Source: Candidatus Formimonas warabiya (lineage in GTDB: Bacteria > Bacillota > Dehalobacteriia > Dehalobacteriales > Dehalobacteriaceae). From it: 64,000 nucleotides of DNA. The translations under genes were made by a program, and so were the position numbers. The notes under the pieces are model-generated. The model saw nothing but the letters and a program-made list of their open reading frames with translations. It searched no databases and was not told the DNA's origin. The DNA lies in assembly GCF_002777255.1 (NCBI RefSeq), contig NZ_CP017634.1:5406903-5470902 (forward strand). Direction: 5' to 3'. How positions within the stretch are numbered: the first letter of the stretch is position 1; every line of letters starts with the position of its first letter. Positions 21,405-29,914 of this stretch are shown here, piece by piece.

Positions 21405-21623
21405 ATGCCATTATTAAACAGTTCAGGTCCAGCCGGTAAAAATCGGCGCAGATTGGGGAGTCCCAATTCTGATCGCTGCGGGAACAATGCAGGAATGGGC
21501 AGGGGTGTGGGGGGAAATTGCATCTGCCCCAACTGTGGAACTACCGTCCCCCATCAAAGACAGATTCCCTGCACTTTGGTCAAATGTCCTACCTGCGGAA
21601 GTGCCATGATCCGACAATCATAG
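21405..21623 (+). CDS. Small zinc-ribbon protein
   Basis: 72 residues: a Gly/Asn-rich N-terminus followed by CICPNCGTTVPHQRQIPC and KCPTCGSAMIR, giving C-x2-C ... C-x2-C zinc ribbon pairs. Comparable small proteins often accompany NifX-type proteins in anaerobes. It lies between the NifX-like gene and the metallo-hydrolase. A GAAAGAGGTGTT ribosome site is present. Function unknown. Confidence 0.6.
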   Translation: MPLLNSSGPAGKNRRRLGSPNSDRCGNNAGMGRGVGGNCICPNCGTTVPHQRQIPCTLVKCPTCGSAMIRQS

Positions 21624-21648
21624 CGCCATTGATGAAATCTGAGAGGGA

Positions 21649-22482
21649 ATGAAAAACGTGAAGAATATCAGGGCTACCGTACTCGTAAACAATAGTGTTT
21701 ATCTTCCGAACCTGGGAGCAGAACATGGCTGGTCTATTCTTATTGAAACAGGAGATGGTTCTATCCTGTTTGACACAGGGCAAAGCGACTTGCTTTTTAG
21801 AAACGCCAAAATACTGAATTGTGACTTGGAAAAGGTGGAAAAAGCCGTTCTCAGCCATGGACATTACGATCATACCGGGGGTTTAAGCTCATTCCTGAGC
21901 TTAAACCCTGGTACTACTGTTTTTGCCCATCCGGATGTGTTTAAAAGACGGTTTTCTATCAAGCCGGGAAAGCTGCCCCGGGATATTAGCATGCCGGTTT
22001 TAGACCAAAAACAACAATCTAATTTTTATATCACATCCCAACCGGCACCTGTTCTTGATCATGTTTTTACGACCGGAGAAATACCGAGACAATTCGATAT
22101 AGGAGGAATTAACAAGGGCCTATTTTGTGACCCGGAGGGAAAAAATACAGACTCTGTATGGGATGACCAAGCATTAGTTATGCATACGCCAAAAGGGATT
22201 GTCGTCCTGATGGGTTGTTGCCATGCCGGGGTGGAAAATACTTTAGAGACGGTGGCAGGCCTGACAGGGGAGAAGAAATTTTATATGGTTTTAGGCGGGA
22301 TGCATTTGAGTGAAGCACCTGAAGACAGGTTGCAGGAAACAGTGCGATGTTTACACCGGTTTCAGGTTCAAAAAGTGGGTCCGGCCCATTGTACCGGGTG
22401 GAGGGGCAGGGAGGTTTTGGCACGTCTTTTTTCCGGAGAGGTTTTTTCATGCGACGTGGGTAATGTGATCCAATTAAATTAA
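21649..22482 (+). CDS. MBL-fold metallo-hydrolase
   Basis: 277 residues. Metal-binding motifs of the metallo-beta-lactamase fold are visible: LSHGHYDHTGGL (about 68-79), MGCCHAGVENTL (about 186) and VGPAHCTGWRG near the C-terminus. The subgroup resembles the dihydropterin-ribofuranosyl-aminobenzene phosphate synthase-like hydrolases common in anaerobes. It belongs to the rightward metal/cofactor cluster. Substrate not identifiable. Confidence 0.8.
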   Translation: MKNVKNIRATVLVNNSVYLPNLGAEHGWSILIETGDGSILFDTGQSDLLFRNAKILNCDLEKVEKAVLSHGHYDHTGGLSSFLSLNPGTTVFAHPDVFKRRFSIKPGKLPRDISMPVLDQKQQSNFYITSQPAPVLDHVFTTGEIPRQFDIGGINKGLFCDPEGKNTDSVWDDQALVMHTPKGIVVLMGCCHAGVENTLETVAGLTGEKKFYMVLGGMHLSEAPEDRLQETVRCLHRFQVQKVGPAHCTGWRGREVLARLFSGEVFSCDVGNVIQLN

Positions 22483-22530
22483 TTTTTTTACATTTGCCAG
22501 GAAAAGAGTTGGTTAAAGGTGGAAGAAACA

Positions 22531-22902
22531 ATGTATTTTACGCAAAAAGTGATCGATCTCTTTATCAAGCCGGAGAATGCAGGGGAACTTGCGGATGCCG
22601 ATGGCATTGGAGAAGCCGGCGACCCTCATTGCGGCGATTTTTTGCGCATCTATATCCAAGTAAGAGAGGGAGTGATCAAGGACTGTACCTTTCAAGTTTT
22701 TGGCTGCTGTGCCGCCATTGCTTCGAGCAGTATGACCACGATATTGGCAAAAGGACAGGCCTTGGATGATGCGGAAAAGATTACAGCGCAGGATATTGTG
22801 CATGCCTTGGGTGGCTTGCCTGAGGAAAAGGTGCACTGTTCTGTTCTGGGGGAGTCTGCCCTGAAGGCCGCCATAGAGAATTATCGCAAGAATGATCAAT
22901 GA
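22531..22902 (+). CDS. NifU/IscU-like iron-sulfur cluster assembly scaffold
   Basis: 123 residues: MYFTQKVIDLFIKPENAGELADADGIGEAGDPHCGDFL, then GCCAAIASSSM and KVHCSVLGESALKAAI. The three cluster-binding cysteines of IscU-type scaffolds (in PHCGD, VFGCCAA and VHCSVL) are present. ATG 22531 is preferred to GTG 22519, as AAAGGTGG lies 7-8 bases upstream. It probably supplies Fe-S clusters for the adjacent Mrp and MinD proteins. Confidence 0.86.
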   Translation: MYFTQKVIDLFIKPENAGELADADGIGEAGDPHCGDFLRIYIQVREGVIKDCTFQVFGCCAAIASSSMTTILAKGQALDDAEKITAQDIVHALGGLPEEKVHCSVLGESALKAAIENYRKNDQ

Positions 22903-22930
22903 AGTGTTTTTGGCATTTGACAAAAACACT
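22903..22930 (+). terminator. 10-bp stem-loop between nifU-like and mrp
   Basis: AGTGTTTTTG and CAAAAACACT are perfect inverted repeats around GCATTTGA. The downstream arm overlaps a -35-like TTGACA, so terminator and promoter appear superimposed. Confidence 0.55.
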
Positions 22931-22945
22931 AAAAAGATATATTAT
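22917..22945 (+). promoter_or_regulatory. Sigma-A-type promoter of the mrp/NifX/MinD genes
   Basis: TTGACA (22917-22922), a 17-bp spacer and TATTAT (22940-22945), about 35 bases ahead of the mrp ATG at 22981. The -10 box overlaps the palindrome at 22942-22961, which would suit repression. Confidence 0.6.
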
Positions 22946-22961
22946 TAGCATATGCCAATTA
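22942..22961. promoter_or_regulatory. CRP/FNR-like palindromic operator, site 1
   Basis: TTATTAGCATATGCCAATTA is a near-perfect palindrome sharing its core with TTATTGGCATATGTCAATAA at 29915. Its form TTRGC-N4-GYCAA is that of CRP/FNR-family sites. It covers the -10 region and start point of the mrp promoter. Confidence 0.5.
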
Positions 22962-22980
22962 CCATGAGGAGGACGACGCT

Positions 22981-23760
22981 ATGGGATGTAATCAGGAAAA
23001 AGAAAACCCTTTTGAAAAAGTGGAAGTAAATTCCTTCAGCACTGTGGATAAGGTGTTTGCCATCATGAGCGGAAAAGGAGGAGTGGGTAAATCTTCTGTC
23101 ACTTCTCTGGTGGCAACAACCCTGTGCAGAAAGGGAAAAAGGGTAGGGATTTTGGATGCGGATTTTACCGGCCCCAGTATACCAAAGGTGTTTGGTTTAA
23201 ACGAGAATATGGCTCGCACAGGGCCCATGGGAATTGTTCCGGAAGTCACGGCCGGGGGAATTAAAATTATGTCCATCAATTTATTGTTGGAGAAAAAAGA
23301 CCATCCTGTGATTTGGCGGGGGCCGATCCTGGCGAACACAGTGAAGCAGTTCTTTACCGAAGTAGTATGGGGAGATCTGGATTATCTGCTCATTGACCTG
23401 CCTCCGGGAACCGGTGATGTACCTTTGACCATCATGCAGTCCCTTCCCCTGGACGGGATTGTCATCGTTTCTTCTCCCCAGGATTTGGTAAAATTGATTG
23501 TGACCAAATCAATTAAAATGGCAGAGATGCTGAAGATACCTATTATAGGGATTGTGGAAAATATGAGTTACCTGGAATGCCCGGATTGTAAAAAGATCAT
23601 TAAAGTTTTTGGCGAAAGCAAAATTGAACAAGTCGCCCGGGAGACAGGGATCCCGGTCTTAGCCCGCATTCCCATTGACCCGGTATTTACGGAACTTTGT
23701 GACCAGGGAAAGGTGGAGAATTATACGAAAGTAAAAATTTCTTTAAATGGGATCCAATAA
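22981..23760 (+). CDS. Mrp/NBP35-family P-loop ATPase (Fe-S cluster carrier)
   Basis: 259 residues. Deviant Walker A GKGGVGKSS (about 31-39), DADFTGPSIPKVFG, DYLLIDLPPGTGDVPL and the C-terminal CPDCKK pair define the ApbC/Mrp/NBP35 family, which carries [4Fe-4S] clusters to target proteins. GAGGAGG precedes the ATG. It is followed after 22 bases by a NifX-like gene, the usual partner in anaerobes. Confidence 0.92.
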   Translation: MGCNQEKENPFEKVEVNSFSTVDKVFAIMSGKGGVGKSSVTSLVATTLCRKGKRVGILDADFTGPSIPKVFGLNENMARTGPMGIVPEVTAGGIKIMSINLLLEKKDHPVIWRGPILANTVKQFFTEVVWGDLDYLLIDLPPGTGDVPLTIMQSLPLDGIVIVSSPQDLVKLIVTKSIKMAEMLKIPIIGIVENMSYLECPDCKKIIKVFGESKIEQVARETGIPVLARIPIDPVFTELCDQGKVENYTKVKISLNGIQ

Positions 23761-23782
23761 AAAAGCAAGGGGGGGACCAGTG

Positions 23783-24145
23783 ATGAAGATCTGTGTATCC
23801 GGAGAGGGACAGGAACAGAACTCCAAAGTGGATTTTCGTTTTGGCAGATGTGCTTATTTTGTGATTTATGATTCCCTGACAAACCAATATCGGGCAGTGG
23901 GAAACCAGGGGCTCAGTTCTCCGCACGGGGCAGGGGTAGCTGCCGCTCAGCAGGTCATTGATGAAAAGGTTGATGCGGTGGTTACGGGAAACATGGGTCC
24001 CAATGCGATGGAGCTGATGAAATCCGCCGGGATAAAAATATACGAAATTTCGGGAGGCACGGTAGCGGGGGCTGTTAAACTGTGTCTGGACGGAAAACTG
24101 GGGGAGATCACGAAAGCGGCCCCTGCCCACTCCGGCATGGCTTAA
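23783..24145 (+). CDS. NifX-family cofactor-binding protein (orange-protein-like)
   Basis: About 120 residues: MKICVSGEGQEQNSKVDFRFG, then VDAVVTGNMGPNAMELMKSAGIKIYEISGG. The N-terminal F-RFGR-x-x-YFVIYD and C-terminal helix match NifX/NafY/NifB-C domain proteins such as the Desulfovibrio orange protein, which binds a Mo-Cu-S cluster. ATG 23783 follows AAGGGGGGACC. It sits immediately before two MinD genes, the arrangement of the orp locus. Confidence 0.85.
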   Translation: MKICVSGEGQEQNSKVDFRFGRCAYFVIYDSLTNQYRAVGNQGLSSPHGAGVAAAQQVIDEKVDAVVTGNMGPNAMELMKSAGIKIYEISGGTVAGAVKLCLDGKLGEITKAAPAHSGMA

Positions 24146-24175
24146 CCAGGTAACCAGAGGAAGGACTGGTATAAT

Positions 24176-25006
24176 ATGCAGATTTCCGTTTTGAGCGGAA
24201 AAGGCGGTACCGGGAAAACCACCATTGCCGTTAATTTAGCTGCTACCATGGGCTGGCGCTATGTAGACTGCGACGTGGAAGAACCCAATGGTTTTATCTT
24301 TTTAAAACCGCAAATTAGTGCGGCCCAGGAAGTGACCATACCGGTTCCTAAAATTGATCGGGCAACATGCAGCTTATGCCGGAAATGCGTCGATGTCTGC
24401 CAATTTCATGCTTTAGGCATGGCCAAGGATCGGGTGCTGGTTTTTGAAAAATTATGCCATGGTTGCGGGGCGTGCGCTTTGGTCTGCCCGGCAGGAGCTG
24501 TTTCAGAACAGGCAAGAGGGATAGGAAAAATAGAAAGGGGAACGGGCCAGGGGATTGGATGTGTCCAGGGCGTGTTAAATGTGGGCGAGCCCATGGCCGG
24601 GCCTATTATCAGGGATATCAAAAAAGAGATCGGTCCGGGGAATTCCCTGATCGACTGTTCTCCCGGCAGTTCCTGTAATGTGGTGAAGGCCATCGAGGGT
24701 TCACAGTATGCCCTCCTGGTGACAGAGCCTACGGAATTCGGCCTCCATGACCTGAAGATTGCCGTGGGGCTGGCGAGAAAGATGGCCATACCCTTTGGCC
24801 TAATCATGAACCGGGCTGATAAGTACAATGATTTGATTACCGATTACTGCCGCACAGAAGGAATTTCTCTCCTCGGGGTAATCCCCTTTGAAAAAAAGGC
24901 CGCTAAAATGTACGCGGAAGGACGGCTGTTAATCGAGGATCAACGCTACTGGATCCTTTTTCAGGAGATAGCCGGGATTCTGAGGGAGGTGGTCAGGTGC
25001 AGTTAA
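24176..25006 (+). CDS. MinD-type ATPase with inserted 2x[4Fe-4S] ferredoxin domain (first of pair)
   Basis: 276 residues. Deviant Walker A GKGGTGKTT (about 8-16), then an inserted dicluster ferredoxin C-x2-C-x2-C-x3-C (CSLCRKCVDVC near 65, CHGCGACALVCP near 95), then LIDCSPGSSCNVV and VTEPTEFGLHDLK. These are the ORP3/ORP4-like MinD/Mrp ATPases of strict anaerobes, thought to couple nucleotide use to Fe-S or metal cluster handling. It overlaps the next gene by 10 bases. Confidence 0.9.
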   Translation: MQISVLSGKGGTGKTTIAVNLAATMGWRYVDCDVEEPNGFIFLKPQISAAQEVTIPVPKIDRATCSLCRKCVDVCQFHALGMAKDRVLVFEKLCHGCGACALVCPAGAVSEQARGIGKIERGTGQGIGCVQGVLNVGEPMAGPIIRDIKKEIGPGNSLIDCSPGSSCNVVKAIEGSQYALLVTEPTEFGLHDLKIAVGLARKMAIPFGLIMNRADKYNDLITDYCRTEGISLLGVIPFEKKAAKMYAEGRLLIEDQRYWILFQEIAGILREVVRCS

Positions 25007-25860
25007 TTATTCTTAGCGGGAAAGGAGGAACGGGAAAGACTACGGTTGCCGCCTCTTTTGCCTATTTGCATGAGAAAAGTATCAAAGTTGACTGTGACGT
25101 GGAAGCCCCTAATCTTCATATGATTCTCCGGGGGACCCGGGTGGAAGAAAACCCTTTTTTCGGGGCCAAGACAGCCAAAATAGATCCGGAAAGCTGCATG
25201 AGGTGTGGCGCATGTGCCCGGGTGTGCAGGTTTGATGCGATTGCCGACTTTCAGGTAGACGGGCTGAAGTGTGAAGGATGTGCCGCCTGTACCGTTGTCT
25301 GTCCCTATCAGGCTGTTTCCTTACAGGAAGAAGCAACAGGAAAAACAATCATCACCCGGACGGAGCAAGGGATTCTCTCCCATGCGGAGATGGAAATTGG
25401 CGCCGAAGGGTCCGGAAAGCTGGTGACCGAAGTAAGAAAAAATGCCGGCAGATATGGAAACAATCAGGAAATGATTTTGCTGGACGGATCCCCGGGCGTG
25501 GGGTGCCCGGTGATGGCATCCATCACCGGATGTGACGCCGCTTTGATTGTCGTGGAACCCACCCAATCCGGACGGGCAGATTTTCTCCGGCTTTTGGAAC
25601 TGATTCGGTTTTTTAGAGTGAAACCATTTGTCTGTGTGAACAAATATGATCTTAATGAGCCGGTAACAAGAGAAATTGAACGGGTGTGCAGAGCGGAAAA
25701 GGTACCGGTAATAGGAGAAATACCTTTTGATCCCCTGGTAAAACAGGCTGTTAACGAATTAAAACCGGTGGTGCTGTTTCCCGAGAGCGTTGCCGGAAAA
25801 CAGATCATCATGATCTGGAATCGACTAAAAATGAAATTAAAGGAGGAAAATTTACAGTGA
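24997..25860 (+). CDS. MinD-type ATPase with inserted 2x[4Fe-4S] ferredoxin domain (second of pair)
   Basis: 287 residues with GTG start overlapping the upstream gene. It has the same architecture as its neighbour: GKGGTGKTT, ferredoxin motifs CMRCGACARVC (about 67) and CEGCAACTVVCP (about 92), LLDGSPGVGCPVM and VVEPTQSGRADF. Two different MinD copies side by side suggest a heterodimer. Its TGA overlaps the GTG of the following NifX-like gene, so all three are coupled. Confidence 0.9.
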   Translation: MQLIILSGKGGTGKTTVAASFAYLHEKSIKVDCDVEAPNLHMILRGTRVEENPFFGAKTAKIDPESCMRCGACARVCRFDAIADFQVDGLKCEGCAACTVVCPYQAVSLQEEATGKTIITRTEQGILSHAEMEIGAEGSGKLVTEVRKNAGRYGNNQEMILLDGSPGVGCPVMASITGCDAALIVVEPTQSGRADFLRLLELIRFFRVKPFVCVNKYDLNEPVTREIERVCRAEKVPVIGEIPFDPLVKQAVNELKPVVLFPESVAGKQIIMIWNRLKMKLKEENLQ

Positions 25861-26213
25861 AAATCGGCGTAGCAAAAGAAGGTAAGATGGTATCTCAACA
25901 TTTTGGGCATTGCGAAGGGTTTCAAGTATTTGACGTGGAAGGGGGAAAAGTGATCAAACAGGAATTTGTGCAAAGTCCGGGACACAGACCGGGATTCCTA
26001 CCTCCCTATCTGGCGGAAAAGGGGGTCAATGTGGTTATTGCCGGGGGAATGGGGGCTACCGCTCAGGAGCTTTTCCAGGAACGGGGGATTTCCGTGATTG
26101 TAGGCGCTCAGGGACCGATGGAAGATGTCGTAGATCAATATCTCAAAGGCAATCTGGTTTCTACAGGAAGCATTTGTTCCGAACATGCTCATGAGGGCCA
26201 CTGTCATGACTAA
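25857..26213 (+). CDS. NifX-family cofactor-binding protein with His-rich tail
   Basis: 118 residues: MKIGVAKEGKMVSQHFGHCEGFQVFDVEGGKV, GVNVVIAGGMGATAQELFQERGISVIVG. It carries the NifX / orange-protein fold with conserved QHFGHC. The C-terminal tail CSEHAHEGHCHD is rich in His and Cys and is a plausible metal ligand. The GTG start overlaps the previous stop (GTGA). Confidence 0.87.
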   Translation: MKIGVAKEGKMVSQHFGHCEGFQVFDVEGGKVIKQEFVQSPGHRPGFLPPYLAEKGVNVVIAGGMGATAQELFQERGISVIVGAQGPMEDVVDQYLKGNLVSTGSICSEHAHEGHCHD

Positions 26214-26266
26214 AAGGGAAGGATGAGCATTTTAAACCATTCTTAAAAACAGGGGGAGGGACAGGC

Positions 26267-27607
26267 GTGGATAAAAGTTTTGATGTGGTGATTATCGGAG
26301 GCTCAGCAGCCGGGTTAAGCACGGCTAATTCAGTCCTAAACTGGTATCCCGGAAAAAAGGTTGCTTTAATCAGAGATGTACCGTATACGGTTGTCCCATG
26401 CGGCATCCCATATATTTACGGAATTCTTGGTTCTGTGGCCCAAAACAAAATTCCTGACGAAGGTTTCATCAAGAAAGGGATGCAAATCATAGAAAAAAAA
26501 GTGATTCATGTGGACCGCAAAAACAAAACCGTCATTTTTCAGGATGAATCAAAAGTGTCCTATGACAAACTGGTCCTTGCCCTAGGATCCCGTCCTAATA
26601 TCCCTTCGATGGAAGCGATTACTTTTGCCAATGTTTTTCCTATCAAGAAAGATCCCGTATTTCTTGAGGATTTAAATCAGGCATTGGAGAAGAGCCGGAA
26701 TGTGGTGATCGTCGGCGGGGGCTTCATTGGCGTGGAGATGGCTGAACAGGTGCGGCTGAAGGAAGATCGCCATGTGACACTGGTGGAATCCTTACCCCAC
26801 TGTTTGATGCTCTCTTGCGAAGAAGAGGCCGGGATCCTTGTCGAAAAGGAACTTGAAGCAATGGGGATCAACGTGAAAACCAATACAACTGTGGAAGCCC
26901 TGGTGGGAAAGGACAGGGTGGAAGAAGTTGTGTTGTCTACGGGAGAAAGATTGAAGGCTGATGTGGTTATCTTTGGCGTCGGATGCAGCCCCAATACGGA
27001 ATTGGCGGAAAGGATCGGGCTGGATGCAGATCGAACCTGGGGCATCCACGTGGATGAATATATGCGCACCAGTGCGGAAGATATTTTTGCCTGTGGAGAC
27101 TGCTGCACCAAAATTTCCGCCATTTACGGAGAACCCGTGGCTGTTCGTCTTGCCTCGGTAGCGGCATTAGAGGGAATGATTGCCGGAAGTAATCTTTACC
27201 GATTAACCAGGAAAAACAGAGGTGTGGTAGGCTCTTTTGCGACCAAAGTAGGAACCATTTCTGTCGGCTCGGCCGGTTACACGGAAAAAGCATGCCGTGA
27301 TCAGAGGATCAATTATTATAAAGGAGAAATGACTGCTCCGGACAGGCATCCGGGATCTTTGCCGGGATGCACGCCCCAAACGAAAGTGAAACTTTTGTTT
27401 GACGCTTCCACAGATCAGATCATTGGCGGTCACATCATCGGAGGTATCCAGGTAGCGGATATGGTGAATATTCTTGCTTTGGCAATTCAACAGGGCATTA
27501 CCGCTGATGCGCTGGCCACAGTCCAGTACGCAACCCATCCTTTGCTCACAGGGTCTCCCCTTGTTTACCAGGTGATGTGGGCAGCGGAAAATGCCTTAGT
27601 GAGCTAA
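26267..27607 (+). CDS. FAD-dependent pyridine nucleotide-disulfide oxidoreductase (CoA-disulfide reductase / NADH oxidase-like)
   Basis: 446 residues: FAD motif VVIIGGSAAGLSTA (near 6), active-site-like Cys in TVVPCGIPYIYG (near 44), NAD motif VVIVGGGFIGVEMAEQ (about 144), second FAD motif DIFACGDCCTK (about 270) and the C-terminal dimerisation domain. Single-Cys members reduce CoA disulfide, polysulfide, NADH to water or peroxide; the exact substrate is unclear. No rhodanese domain is attached. GTG start with GGGGGAGGG upstream. Confidence 0.85.
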   Translation: MDKSFDVVIIGGSAAGLSTANSVLNWYPGKKVALIRDVPYTVVPCGIPYIYGILGSVAQNKIPDEGFIKKGMQIIEKKVIHVDRKNKTVIFQDESKVSYDKLVLALGSRPNIPSMEAITFANVFPIKKDPVFLEDLNQALEKSRNVVIVGGGFIGVEMAEQVRLKEDRHVTLVESLPHCLMLSCEEEAGILVEKELEAMGINVKTNTTVEALVGKDRVEEVVLSTGERLKADVVIFGVGCSPNTELAERIGLDADRTWGIHVDEYMRTSAEDIFACGDCCTKISAIYGEPVAVRLASVAALEGMIAGSNLYRLTRKNRGVVGSFATKVGTISVGSAGYTEKACRDQRINYYKGEMTAPDRHPGSLPGCTPQTKVKLLFDASTDQIIGGHIIGGIQVADMVNILALAIQQGITADALATVQYATHPLLTGSPLVYQVMWAAENALVS

Positions 27608-27618
27608 AAAAACTGTTT

Positions 27619-27749
27619 AACCTGACTAACTTGGCGTAAGTCTCCCGCCTCTTTAGGCGGGAGTCAAACGCCAACTAAGTCATGCATTTGCAGTTCTAAA
27701 ATTCAGATGGAGTAAAAGAATCTCCATCTGAATTAAGAGCTTGCTTCAA
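27619..27749. repeat. Nested modular palindromic repeat, copy B (simplest form)
   Basis: AACCTGACTAACTTGGCG, a GTCTCCCGCC..GGCGGGAGTC stem, CGCCAACTAAGTCATGCAT, and one GCAGTTCTAA-[ATTCAGATGGAG hairpin]-TTAAGAGCTTGC cassette. The outer arms TGACTAACTTGGCG and CGCCAACTAAGTCA pair with two mismatches. It ends near a CAGGTTAA (27770), the inverse of its TTAACCTG start. With the hairpin at 27782 it occupies most of 27608-27914. Confidence 0.85.
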
Positions 27750-27781
27750 CCTGTAAGCCCAGGTTAATTGATTCATATAAG

Positions 27782-27810
27782 CAGGAGAATTGCGTTGGGC
27801 AATTCTCCTG
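27782..27810 (+). terminator. 12-bp perfect stem-loop
   Basis: CAGGAGAATTGC and GCAATTCTCCTG pair perfectly with a 5-nt loop. The following TTATTAAGTTTACTTT is only loosely T-rich. It may terminate the flavoprotein gene or belong to the adjacent repeat. Confidence 0.55.
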
Positions 27811-27914
27811 GCTTATTAAGTTTACTTTGCAACATAAAGAAGATGGGCTTATGATGATAAGTAAAGGGAAGCCTTGAAGAAGATACTAAATTTAAACGGG
27901 AAAGGACTGTTTCA

Positions 27915-28556
27915 ATGAGTAAAGCCGAATATGTTTGTGGCACTTGTAAAGTTCATGCCTGTTCAAAGGGAAATAGGGAAAAAATGCCTCTCAGTTGTCC
28001 CTCACTTGATGAACTTAAGGATGATATTAAAAATAAGTATTCAAATGAAGATTTATTCTTGGCCCGAAATGCCGCCTTAGTAGAGTCTGAGGGTTACTGC
28101 GAAAAAACCAGGGTAGAAGAGATTATGGATTTTGCCCGAAAATGCGGATTTAAAAATTTGGGGCTGGCCTTTTGTCTCGGACTGAGTAAAGAGGCGGCCA
28201 TATTAGAGAGGGTGCTGAGGGCCAACGGATTTATCGTTAACTCGGTGGTGTGTAAAAACGGCGCCGTGCCCAAAGAAGAAGTGCTGATGATCAGTGAACA
28301 AGAAAAAGTAAGGCCCGGTACTTTTGAAGCCATGTGCAACCCCATTGGACAGGCGGTCTATTTAAATAAAGCAGAAACAGAATTAAATGTGGTTCTAGGA
28401 TTGTGTGTCGGCCATGATACCCTTTTCTTTAAGCATTCTCAGGCACCGGTAACGGTACTGGCTGCGAAAGACAGGGTGCTGGGCCATAATCCGCTCGCCG
28501 CTTTATACTTAGCGGACGGTTTTTACAGAAAAAAGCTGTTTCCTGATCTGGAGTAA
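27915..28556 (+). CDS. DUF1847-family Cys-rich putative metal-binding protein
   Basis: 213 residues with an N-terminal C-x2-C-x4-C cluster (YVCGTCKVHACSKG) and a conserved core: LGLAFCLGLSKEAAILERVL, VVCKNGAVPKEE, MCNPIGQAVYLN, LGLCVGHDTLFFKHS. This matches the DUF1847 family of anaerobes, whose conserved cysteines suggest metal or cluster binding. Function is not established. AAAGGAC lies upstream of the ATG. Confidence 0.8.
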   Translation: MSKAEYVCGTCKVHACSKGNREKMPLSCPSLDELKDDIKNKYSNEDLFLARNAALVESEGYCEKTRVEEIMDFARKCGFKNLGLAFCLGLSKEAAILERVLRANGFIVNSVVCKNGAVPKEEVLMISEQEKVRPGTFEAMCNPIGQAVYLNKAETELNVVLGLCVGHDTLFFKHSQAPVTVLAAKDRVLGHNPLAALYLADGFYRKKLFPDLE

Positions 28557-28649
28557 CTCCTTCACATTTCCATCTGCACCTTCTGATAAAAAATAACTGA
28601 ATAATGGTATAATAGTTGACATACAGGGTGAGATGATGGAGGTGTGATC

Positions 28650-29102
28650 ATGCCCAGACCGATTAAACCCAGGAGGATATCCTTTGTTCCGGAAGATACC
28701 TATTTTATCCCCTTGGGCAAACCCCAGTGCCTGCTGGAGGAAGTCCAGATCAAAGTGGAAGAACTGGAAGCCATGCGCTTAAAAGATATCGAAAACCTGT
28801 CCCAGGAAGAGTGTGCGGAAAAGATGCAGGTATCCCGGCAGACTTTTCAATTAATTATTGATGCGGCAAGAAGAAAGATGGCGGAAGCACTGACCGGGGG
28901 CAAGGCCATCCGGATTCAGGGGGGGAATTATACCTTGAATATCTGTCGGTTTAAATGCCGGGTCTGCGGACAGGAGTTTAATGAGATTTATGAAAAAGAG
29001 TTTAATTCCTGCCCCAAATGTCAGGACAGCCGGCTGGACTGTGTAGGCAAGGATGCCTTCTGCCCCAAAAGATGCCGGAAAAAAAACAGTCATGAGGACT
29101 GA
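28650..29102 (+). CDS. DUF134-family DNA-binding-like protein with C-terminal Cys motifs
   Basis: About 150 residues. The N-terminus, MPRPIKPRRISFVP, then VEELEAMRLKDIENLSQEECAEKMQVSRQTFQLII, is the sigma-70-region-4-like helix-turn-helix of DUF134. The C-terminus carries C-x2-C pairs (CRVCGQEF, CPKCQDS). These proteins often neighbour NifX/Mrp genes in anaerobes. ATG 28650 is preferred (GGAGGTG 6 bases upstream) over GTG 28644. Probably a transcription factor; target unknown. Confidence 0.82.
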   Translation: MPRPIKPRRISFVPEDTYFIPLGKPQCLLEEVQIKVEELEAMRLKDIENLSQEECAEKMQVSRQTFQLIIDAARRKMAEALTGGKAIRIQGGNYTLNICRFKCRVCGQEFNEIYEKEFNSCPKCQDSRLDCVGKDAFCPKRCRKKNSHED

Positions 29103-29178
29103 AACGGAGACAAAGAAACATTTTGCCTGTATGGCTGTGCAAGCGTTTTTTTCAGTGTGGAAAGGAAAATAAGAAAAT

Positions 29179-29907
29179 ATGAAATTTTATACGGAACTCA
29201 AAGATAAAATGGCTCAATTGGTGGAGAAACATGATCTAAGCCAAAAAGAGATTACGATTAGAACCGCTGCCCTCACCCCGGAAGAAGCCATCGGAGTTAC
29301 CGGACGAAAGGATTTTCCCTTATTAAAGGGCAAGGAAATCCTAATGAACGCTTATTTTAAAGATTCAGTGGGGCAGGCTTTTACGGACCAGCCCAGTATC
29401 TTTACAGGAAGCATTGAGCAACTGATGGAATTGGACCTTAGCTCCAATAATAACAGAGCACTGTTTATTGCTTCTGCCAACGCGATTTTAAAACATTTGG
29501 GACTAATTGACAAGACGGTGCACTGTAAAAATGAGGAGCCGGAAATGTGTGCCCGGCAGATCCGAGAATGGCTAAAAGAAAAATATGGAGGAAGGAAAAT
29601 AGCTTTAGTCGGTTTCCAACCTGCTATTTTGGACCATGTGCGCCAGGATTTTCAACTCCGGATTTTGGATTTGAACAACCAAAATATTGGGCAGGTAAAG
29701 TACGGCGTTCTGATCGAAGACGGCGAAAAATCCTTGTCTGATGTGTTAAGCTGGGCGGATGTTGTTTTAGCAACCGGGAGCACGGTAACAAACGGTACCA
29801 TCTTAAATTTTATGGACCAGGGCAAGGAGGTCTTTTTCTACGGCACTACCATTGCCGGCGCGGCTTATTTAAAGGGCCTGAACAGGCTGTGTTTTTGCGC
29901 CTCTTAA
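29179..29907 (+). CDS. DUF364-family protein (putative metal/small-molecule handling)
   Basis: 242 residues. ALVGFQPAILDHV, LRILDLNNQNIGQ and WADVVLATGSTVTNGTILNFM match the C-terminal Rossmann-like half of DUF364, and the N-terminal half is the enolase-like part. The family is linked by context to metal transport in anaerobes but not biochemically defined. It is followed by an operator-promoter region and the FmdE/ABC operon. Confidence 0.72.
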   Translation: MKFYTELKDKMAQLVEKHDLSQKEITIRTAALTPEEAIGVTGRKDFPLLKGKEILMNAYFKDSVGQAFTDQPSIFTGSIEQLMELDLSSNNNRALFIASANAILKHLGLIDKTVHCKNEEPEMCARQIREWLKEKYGGRKIALVGFQPAILDHVRQDFQLRILDLNNQNIGQVKYGVLIEDGEKSLSDVLSWADVVLATGSTVTNGTILNFMDQGKEVFFYGTTIAGAAYLKGLNRLCFCAS

Positions 29908-29914
29908 GAAACTA

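Noticed and set aside
27619..27749. CRISPR-like array or integron attC site
   Set aside because: Only one frame per locus with different hairpins; no regularly spaced spacers, no Cas genes, and no attC core pair or integrase seen.
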